In this document: positions 1-4,818 of the stretch, piece by piece
Layout of the letters: every line of letters begins with the position of its first letter
Position numbering within the stretch: the first letter of the stretch is position 1
DNA from: Bacteroides sp.
GTDB taxonomy: Bacteria > Bacteroidota > Bacteroidia > Bacteroidales > Muribaculaceae
DNA: 6,272 nt
NCBI GenBank assembly: GCA_014801605.1
Contig: JAAVDU010000022.1
Span: 43,085-49,356, forward strand
Reading direction: 5' to 3'
Notes under the pieces: model-generated
Databases searched by the model: none
The model's input: only the letters and a program-made list of their open reading frames with translations
Told to the model about the DNA's origin: nothing
Made by a program: the position numbers and the translations under genes

Positions 1-1046
1 AGATTTTCAAGGAACTTGAGGGCTCCCATCGTTTTTTCTACTTTGAACAGTATAGGTATTTCTTCAGGATAAGTGGCTAGCTTATGACGATCCTCTGAAA
101 GCATGGATTGTATATTCACAATACCGATTTCGGGATTTTTCCATCTGATTTCCTCAATAAATCCTTTAGGATTTATTGAGATAGCTTCAAGCCCAACCAT
201 CATCTCTTTTACCTCTTCCAGAATATAATCTCGTATAAACTTATCAGGATTAGAGTTTGATAGGTTAACAAAATCTGAGATGAAGTCAAAAGCTACAATC
301 CAATTTTTACGAGTTGGAATATAGTTACGAGTGCAACGTACAACGTCTGTCATATTAACATGATAGTAGTTGATGATAATGCTATACGGAAGAATATCTA
401 TTCCTTTATATTTAACACCTAAAAGAAAATATGCAGCACTGCCATACCCAAAATTAGTTCGCAATTCAATTATGATATCGCTATTAATCTTATAAGAGAA
501 CATATTCCACCCTACATTCTCGGTTGAGAACATCTTTATGGAACCCTCCCGTTTGATTTTTAACACTTCTCGATTATAACAACTTGCATCAATCCAACGT
601 ACAGCATCTTCAAAAAAGTTCTGTTTTTGGTTTCGTTTGAGATTAGCGATAGCAACGTTCTGTGCAACTTCTATTTCACTTATCTGAACAGTAACCTTAA
701 GCTGACGACATCTCTCTACGTATTCATCTTTAGCACTTTTTGCGGCTTGTTCCCAAGACAGCTTCAGCTTATCGTATTCATAATTTGCAGGATAGGCAAT
801 TCCACCTACATAAGACGCAGAGTAGGAATAGGGATGGAGATAGTCATGAAATCCCGGACCTATGGTGAACTGTTTCTTAAAACATGATTGCATGTCCCAA
901 ACTGTTCGGTTAGGATTATCAAGCATTCCATGAAGTTCTGCTATAAATTGCTCTGGTTTTTCAATATTGATCTGAATGGATTGAAATGAGTTGTTCACTT
1001 CTTTCAGAGCTAGAATATGGGTTTTATTAACATTAATTGTATCCAT
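1..1046 (-). CDS. Unrecognised cytoplasmic protein, 3' end cut by window edge
   Basis: The frame is open from an ATG at 1046-1044 to the left edge: 348 codons with no stop, so the C-terminus lies outside the window. An in-frame TAG at 1064-1062 and no ATG between it and 1046 make this start secure. There is no signal peptide or membrane segment. Residues about 60-90 are rich in Tyr, Gly and His (GPGFHDYLHPYSYSASY). Residues about 92-145 are Lys/Glu/Gln-rich and look helical, possibly coiled coil. Residues about 173-235 form an aromatic, beta-looking core (ELRTNFGYGSAAYFLLGVKY), followed by a mixed helical part. I do not recognise the family and assign no function. It lies 222 bp downstream of the caspase operon on the same strand, so it may be read from its own promoter or by read-through. 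The even spread of plausible codons over 1 kb argues for a real gene. Confidence 0.85.
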   Translation of the reverse strand, partial: MDTINVNKTHILALKEVNNSFQSIQINIEKPEQFIAELHGMLDNPNRTVWDMQSCFKKQFTIGPGFHDYLHPYSYSASYVGGIAYPANYEYDKLKLSWEQAAKSAKDEYVERCRQLKVTVQISEIEVAQNVAIANLKRNQKQNFFEDAVRWIDASCYNREVLKIKREGSIKMFSTENVGWNMFSYKINSDIIIELRTNFGYGSAAYFLLGVKYKGIDILPYSIIINYYHVNMTDVVRCTRNYIPTRKNWIVAFDFISDFVNLSNSNPDKFIRDYILEEVKEMMVGLEAISINPKGFIEEIRWKNPEIGIVNIQSMLSEDRHKLATYPEEIPILFKVEKTMGALKFLEN

Positions 1047-1268
1047 GATTAAATGATGTGACTATAAAGTTATATTTATGTGGCTACATACTTATCGTGA
1101 AGAAGACTATATGATTACATTCTTATAGCGTTATATAAATGTTAAAAACAGCTTTAATCTGATACATCTGATATAAGAAGCCACCTGTGGAGAAAGGAAG
1201 GATGAGTGTTTGCTATAACAGACAATAGCTTTCTTCTATACCTGACAAGGAGTTTATTTAAGATGGGA
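1047..1268. other. Intergenic gap, no gene
   Basis: This stretch separates the 148-residue gene from the leftmost gene. No exact TAnnTTTG -7 box is present on the minus strand; TAACTTTA close to the leftmost start is the nearest, without a convincing -33 partner. An 8-bp direct repeat (atctgata) lies at 1157-1164 and 1166-1173. A weak hairpin could form on the minus strand at 1244-1219 (CAGGTATAG against CTATTGTCTG, with one bulge and two G-U pairs), but no U-tract follows, so I do not call it a terminator. Confidence 0.5.
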
Positions 1269-1715
1269 CTATCTTGAAAAAGGAATGTCTTTGAAAAGTA
1301 GTTCTGTCTTTTTGCGATCCATAATATTTCCTATTTTGAGATCAAATGCCGGATTATCCGTAATAACATCTCCTGGGAAAGAAAGTATTAGCAATTCCTC
1401 ATTTTCATCACTTACGGGTATATTTGAGGGATTGGGATTCTTATGATTATTCCAGTTGATCAATTTCCCTCGGATAGTATCTACATAGTGATTGGATGGT
1501 AGAATATATATATCAGTTAATGATATGTTGTAGCTGAAGTTCTGTTTCTGTTTTACTTTTACAATTATTGTAGTGTGCTCATCCTTATATTCAGCTTTTT
1601 CTATTTTGAATGAAATAGAACTGACATTAGACTTGTGGTTGATTTTGTGGCTCTTAGCCTCCAAACCAATACTTATGCATATTATGAAAATGATTGATAA
1701 GAAAATTGTTTTCAT
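1269..1715 (-). CDS. Small exported protein, probable beta-sandwich, third gene of caspase operon
   Basis: A 148-residue protein. Residues 1-20 (MKTIFLSIIFIICISIGLEA) form a classical signal peptide with likely signal peptidase I cleavage after Ala20; there is no lipobox cysteine. The mature part (about 128 residues) alternates short hydrophobic strands and turns: SISFKIEKAEY, TTIIVKVKQKQ, ISLTDIYIL, and near the C-terminus ELLILSFPGDV followed by AFDLKIGN and LLFKDIPFS. This layout resembles the small beta-sandwich modules found in secreted Bacteroidales proteins, but that is an inference from pattern, not a family match. The ATG lies 7 nt after the TAA of the caspase gene, so the two are almost surely co-transcribed and may be translationally coupled. 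It could be a partner, inhibitor or substrate of the protease; the sequence alone cannot say which. Confidence 0.85.
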   Translation of the reverse strand: MKTIFLSIIFIICISIGLEAKSHKINHKSNVSSISFKIEKAEYKDEHTTIIVKVKQKQNFSYNISLTDIYILPSNHYVDTIRGKLINWNNHKNPNPSNIPVSDENEELLILSFPGDVITDNPAFDLKIGNIMDRKKTELLFKDIPFSR

Positions 1716-1722
1716 ATATTGT

Positions 1723-3084
1723 TTAGTTTATTCTCCAATTATGCCATTCTTCGAAAATATCAACGGATGTAGAGACGGTGGGTGTCTGTGGTTTCTTATT
1801 GATTACCAATGATTGTTTATAGACATTATCTTTTAAATAACTAAATAGTTCTTTCAAGGTTATGTCGCCATTGGATTCTTTCAATTTTTTTAATAGAAAA
1901 TACGTGAAAAGACCATGGTTCTGCTCATTATAGGGATATGCTGTCTCATCTCCTTGTGCAGATGTTATCACAACAGTCTTACCTATAGGATTTGCATTTT
2001 TAGACTTTAGTTTTACCGCACGAGCTGAGTAGAGCATTTCAGTCCCTCTGGTCGAACCGCTAAAGCAGGCATCCATTATGATAATGTTCTTTTGTGATGC
2101 CATTTCTCCAAAAGCCTTATAAAGTTCGGATAGACTGAAACAGGTAGATAAATCTGAATTGAATCCATCTACGGGAAGTATATACGCTTCATAGGTCTTT
2201 TCATCTGGAATTCCATGTCCAGCATAGTAAACAAAGAATGAGGCCTCTCCTTTATATGCATCAGCAATTTGACTGAAAAGATTAATTGAACGTTTAAGAT
2301 TGTTTAAAGTCGCATCTTTAACAAGATGAATATTGTGTGGAGGAATGCCCAAAACTTTATTACAGTACTCTGCCATTATTTCACCATCATTTATTGCATT
2401 TGCCACACTTGCTACATCTTGATAATTTTCATTTGCTATTATCAAGGCAAAAACATTTTCAGCTACCTGCTTCGTTTTAGGAATGTCTATATCCACATCC
2501 GATAGTGATTGATAAGATTCAAGAGCTATTGGATCGTTATTTAGTTTACCGGATATACTACTTGAGAGTTTGTTAGTTGAGTTACTAACTTCTGCTGTTG
2601 ACTGAGTTGGCTCTTTTACAATCCTACTTGCTGATTCATAATAATTATCATTACTTTTTTCTGCGGTGTCACAGAATATTTCATTAATATTTGGTATAGT
2701 TAAGTTAAATTGTTTTTTTTCATATCTACTGCGCCATTCTTCGGCCCTCTCGATATTACGGGTTACTCCTATTCCACTAAGATAACATCTGGATAGTTCA
2801 CACATAGCTGGGGGAAATCCCCTTTCAGCAGCCCGTCGAAACATTGAGAATGCTATGGCTAGATCGGTATTAACTCCTATACCTAATTCATAACATTGTC
2901 CTAAGTAGTATTGAGCAGCCATGTCGTTCGTCCCAGCTGCTGTCTTGAAGAGTCTGATTGATTCTTCAAGGTTACCTTCACTCATTAGGTGTAAGGCGTT
3001 TTCAACTTTACTACTTAGAGTGTATGCTGAAACAGGTAAAATTGCAAAAATACAAATGAGTGAAATAAAGGTTCTGATTATCAT
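1723..3084 (-). CDS. Exported Sel1-repeat caspase-family (C14) peptidase
   Basis: A 453-residue predicted cysteine peptidase of clan CD. Residues 1-20 are a signal peptide ending LPVSA, so it is predicted to leave the cytoplasm. Residues about 25-125 carry Sel1-like helical repeats (AAQYYLGQCYELGIGV; AAERGFPPAMCELSRCYLSG), usually protein-binding. Residues about 126-205 are a Ser/Asn/Thr-rich linker. The caspase fold runs from about 208 (VFALIIANENY) to 445. His290 lies in FVYYAGHG (codon 2217-2215) and Cys340 in IIIMDACFSGS (codon 2067-2065); both catalytic residues are intact. SAQGDETAY, GLFTYFLLKKL and KPQTPTV are typical C-terminal family motifs. Asp338, two residues before the Cys, is the position that in metacaspases forms an Arg/Lys-binding S1 pocket, so cleavage after basic residues is a reasonable inference. 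It is the second gene of the operon, 65 bp after the 353-residue gene, with a strong hairpin ending 14 nt before its ATG. The target is unknown. Confidence 0.95.
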   Translation of the reverse strand: MIIRTFISLICIFAILPVSAYTLSSKVENALHLMSEGNLEESIRLFKTAAGTNDMAAQYYLGQCYELGIGVNTDLAIAFSMFRRAAERGFPPAMCELSRCYLSGIGVTRNIERAEEWRSRYEKKQFNLTIPNINEIFCDTAEKSNDNYYESASRIVKEPTQSTAEVSNSTNKLSSSISGKLNNDPIALESYQSLSDVDIDIPKTKQVAENVFALIIANENYQDVASVANAINDGEIMAEYCNKVLGIPPHNIHLVKDATLNNLKRSINLFSQIADAYKGEASFFVYYAGHGIPDEKTYEAYILPVDGFNSDLSTCFSLSELYKAFGEMASQKNIIIMDACFSGSTRGTEMLYSARAVKLKSKNANPIGKTVVITSAQGDETAYPYNEQNHGLFTYFLLKKLKESNGDITLKELFSYLKDNVYKQSLVINKKPQTPTVSTSVDIFEEWHNWRIN

Positions 3085-3098
3085 CTAAATGTGATATT

Positions 3099-3133
3099 TA
3101 GTAGGTTGTGACTATTATAGTCACAACCTACTA
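3099..3133. repeat. Perfect 16-bp inverted repeat between operon genes
   Basis: The arms 3099-3114 (tagtaggttgtgacta) and 3118-3133 are exact reverse complements separated by tta. In the minus-strand mRNA this makes a 15-16 bp hairpin in the 65-nt space between the 353-residue gene and the peptidase gene. The hairpin ends 14 nt before the peptidase ATG. No U-tract follows on either strand, so it is not a standard rho-independent terminator. It could stabilise or mark a processing site in the mRNA, limit ribosome access to the peptidase start, or as DNA serve as an operator; these roles are inference. Confidence 0.9.
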
Positions 3134-3149
3134 TGAGGATTGGTTAGAC

Positions 3150-4211
3150 TTATCTTTTGTTATTGAATTTTGATAGGTCAGGATTGGGAAAATATGTCAT
3201 TTTACCCCAATCATCATCTTTACCGTTGAAGATGATTACCTTCTTGTATAGGGTTTCTTCGGGATTGGTGAAAAGAGCTGCCGTTAAACCTCCTGTAGCA
3301 AGAGTCGTAAAGGATGCAAAGAGGAGTCCTCCCAACGACATTCCCTTTTTTCGTGAAATCCATGTATGAGTGAGATCAAATGTGCCTTTCTTGTAATTTC
3401 CTGTCCAATCAAAGACGATAAGGGGTGATCTGTCGCTATCAAATTCAAAGGGTGAATCTGCTTTTACATGAATCTTAGCAGCTTCAGTCTTTTTAATACC
3501 GAATCCTCTTTGATTTTTCTTTTTAATTTCTGGAGGCATCTCTACATAATAGGGTGCAAGGTACACATCACTTACCCATGTTGAGATGGAAACTGGTATC
3601 CAATTTTCAGCTCGTTTATTGAATGCGTAAGCGATGGTAGCTCCGATATTGTTTATGCTCTCATCTTCTGTAAGGTGTCTGGTTGCTGTGCCAAGGTAAG
3701 CCTTACCTTTTGGGTCTTCTTCCAAAGATTCATTTACGAGTTCGTTTACCAATGTTAGGAGACGTTCCTCGTATTCTGAGAAATTACCGGATGGAGATTC
3801 AGTAGTTGAGTACTTACCATACAGATTACCTGCAAGATTGCAAATGAATGTATCATTTTGATTTGATCCTATTGAGGGCGCAATTGAGATGAATTCGTCA
3901 ATAGAAGTGGATACATTCTTTTTAGACGCGTTTTTATCATCTTGATGTTTTTCAAACATCGGGTAGGATGATCCGTTATGAACCAAAAAACATTGTGAGA
4001 GATCAATAAAAATTGTTTTCTCAGTTTTGTTTATTGCCCAAAGCTTTTCATTAAAGATTTCAAGTCGAATGTTCTCATCTTCAAAGACACTGTTGGTTGG
4101 AGAATAGGCCATAACCAACGCAGTGCGATAGTTTGTCTTTAGATTGTCTTCTGCTGACAAGTGGAAGACAATCAGACAAAACATGCAAATCATTGATAAG
4201 ATTCTTTTCAT
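3150..4211 (-). CDS. Exported protein of unknown function, first gene of caspase operon
   Basis: A 353-residue protein. I chose the ATG at 4211 because it opens directly onto a signal peptide (MKRILSMICMFCLIVFHLSA, likely cleaved after Ala20). The in-frame ATG at 4271 would add 20 residues ahead of it and bury it. The mature protein begins with a beta-rich part (about 25-95) containing LWAINKTEKTIFIDLSQCF, a style seen in uncharacterised secreted Bacteroidales proteins. The middle (about 145-190) is Glu-rich and helical. Near the C-terminus a Gly/Ala/Leu-rich hydrophobic stretch of about 22 residues (292-313, GGLLFASFTTLATGGLTAAL) could span or insert into a membrane; a charged tail follows (KKVIIFNGKDDDWGKMTYF). 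I do not recognise the family. It is the first gene after the promoter and leader and is followed by the peptidase, so it may be the protease's substrate, anchor or regulator. That is inferred from position only. Confidence 0.85.
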   Translation of the reverse strand: MKRILSMICMFCLIVFHLSAEDNLKTNYRTALVMAYSPTNSVFEDENIRLEIFNEKLWAINKTEKTIFIDLSQCFLVHNGSSYPMFEKHQDDKNASKKNVSTSIDEFISIAPSIGSNQNDTFICNLAGNLYGKYSTTESPSGNFSEYEERLLTLVNELVNESLEEDPKGKAYLGTATRHLTEDESINNIGATIAYAFNKRAENWIPVSISTWVSDVYLAPYYVEMPPEIKKKNQRGFGIKKTEAAKIHVKADSPFEFDSDRSPLIVFDWTGNYKKGTFDLTHTWISRKKGMSLGGLLFASFTTLATGGLTAALFTNPEETLYKKVIIFNGKDDDWGKMTYFPNPDLSKFNNKR

Positions 4212-4333
4212 GTTGTATTGGTTTAATTGTGAAAATATAAATGTATAATTTATTACTTGATGAATTAACATGAAGTATCGCTATAGGTGACAGGCTCAAG
4301 ATGATGTGACTGACAGGATAAATTAATACATAG

Positions 4334-4413
4334 AAAGGCGTGAGCTTCACTTATCGTTGAACTGAAGGCTCTGGACTGCCTATCTGCGAACAACAAGTAA
4401 AGCTCACGCCTTT
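4334..4413 (-). repeat. Palindromic element, copy A (80-bp hairpin)
   Basis: The arms 4334-4358 and 4389-4413 pair over 25 positions. The outer 14 (aaaggcgtgagctt) match exactly, and the next 11 include three transitions. In minus-strand RNA all three transitions become G-U pairs, so the stem is unbroken there, whereas plus-strand RNA would have three A-C mismatches. Inside is a small stem (aggc 4366-4369 with gcct 4378-4381) closing the loop tctggact (4370-4377). TTTCT follows the stem on the minus strand. It is a diverged copy of the element at 4457-4540 in opposite orientation. Confidence 0.85.
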
Positions 4414-4456
4414 GATATATATTCTCACAAATGACTGTGGAAAGTATACCATAGGA

Positions 4457-4540
4457 CGTGAGCGTCATTGCTTGTTATCTGCGCAGATTTGAAAATTGTC
4501 CAGATTTTCAGTATCAGATAACTGAGGTTTTGACGCTCAT
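4457..4540 (+). repeat. Palindromic element, copy B (84-bp three-part hairpin)
   Basis: Three exact nested stems: tgagcgtca 4459-4467 with 4531-4539; gttatctg 4474-4481 with 4515-4522; tgaaaat 4490-4496 with 4504-4510. Internal loops separate them and the apical loop is tgtccag (4497-4503). Read on the plus strand, it shares these blocks with copy A read on the minus strand, in the same order: cgtgagc, cttgtt, cgcagat, gtccaga, ttcag, gataa, tga, gctca, then TTTCT after the stem. The strand given is the orientation that matches copy A, not a claim of plus-strand transcription; the operon transcript would cross it on the minus strand. Confidence 0.85.
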
Positions 4541-4591
4541 TTCTTAATATGTATGTGTGATGTTTATCCCTTTGACGGGAACTTCACGATG

Positions 4592-4623
4592 CAAATTTAG
4601 AAAATTTCGCGTAAAAATCCAAG
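4592..4623 (-). promoter_or_regulatory. Bacteroidetes-type promoter for leader and caspase operon
   Basis: On the minus strand the -7 box TAAATTTG (4599-4592) matches TAnnTTTG exactly. The -33 box CTTG (4623-4620) matches TTTG at three of four positions. The spacer is 20 nt, the usual distance for this sigma factor. Transcription would start near 4587 and run left through the palindromes into the 353-residue gene. No other gene lies between this site and that start. Confidence 0.65.
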
Positions 4624-4818
4624 CAATGATTTGAATTTTTTACTTGTTGAGGTGTATTTTATTTGTAAGAGATCTCAAAACAGTAGTAAGGATATTCAAA
4701 ATAGGTTCTTATGAAAGCTTTTTATATAATGAGAGCTGATGTACTACTATATCTTCGATTTCCAAGATTTGATAGCTGTGATTGATATTGAAAGATTGAT
4801 AAGTACTAACTTGGGCTT
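4624..4818. other. AT-rich intergenic stretch, nothing recognised
   Basis: This lies between the end of the AAA/nuclease-like gene and the promoter. I see no coding frame worth calling and no convincing terminator for the gene on its right: only short palindromes (gagatctc, aaagcttt) and a 5-bp stem atctt/aagat at 4749-4766. The rest of the 607-bp gene-free region (4212-4623) is described under the leader, repeat and promoter entries. Confidence 0.5.

Larger units (their letters stand above)
4212..4587 (-). promoter_or_regulatory. Predicted long 5' leader of the caspase operon
   Basis: The promoter at 4623-4592 predicts a transcript starting near 4587, about 375 nt before the first start codon at 4211. 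The leader holds both palindromic elements (4540-4457, then 4413-4334), followed by about 120 nt of AT-rich sequence with no clear Shine-Dalgarno site. The second palindrome is followed on the minus strand by the short U-rich run TTTCT, so part of the transcripts could end there, giving a structured RNA of roughly 255 nt and leaving read-through for the operon. A weaker promoter-like TATATTTT lies at about 4229-4222, closer to the gene, without a good -33 partner. The start site and any termination are predictions. Confidence 0.45.

Noticed and set aside
627..887. Open frame of 86 codons on the plus strand
   Set aside because: It lies wholly inside the leftmost minus-strand gene, which is longer, continuous and has better codon use.
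1219..1244. Hairpin after the operon as a terminator
   Set aside because: The stem is short with a bulge and G-U pairs, and no U-tract follows it on the minus strand.
1573..1812. Open frame of 79 codons on the plus strand
   Set aside because: It is antisense to the end of the caspase gene and the signal-peptide end of the 148-residue gene; no protein features support it.
1057..3125. Shared 11-mer tgtgactataa upstream of the leftmost gene (1057-1067) and in the intercistronic hairpin (3125-3115, minus)
   Set aside because: With both strands of a 6-kb AT-rich window, several shared 11-mers are expected by chance, so this is not evidence of a common operator.
4209..4271. ATG at 4271 as start of the first operon gene
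   Set aside because: It would put 20 residues ahead of a clear signal peptide that begins at the ATG at 4211.
4265..4468. Minus-strand open frames of 67 and 89 codons in the leader region (to 4081)
   Set aside because: They run across the palindromic repeat or out of frame into the signal-peptide region of the 353-residue gene; the translations show no domain character.
4334..4545. Palindromic pair as integron attC sites, a tRNA, or a retron RNA
   Set aside because: No attC core boxes, no tRNA cloverleaf or T-loop, and no reverse transcriptase or integrase gene in the window.
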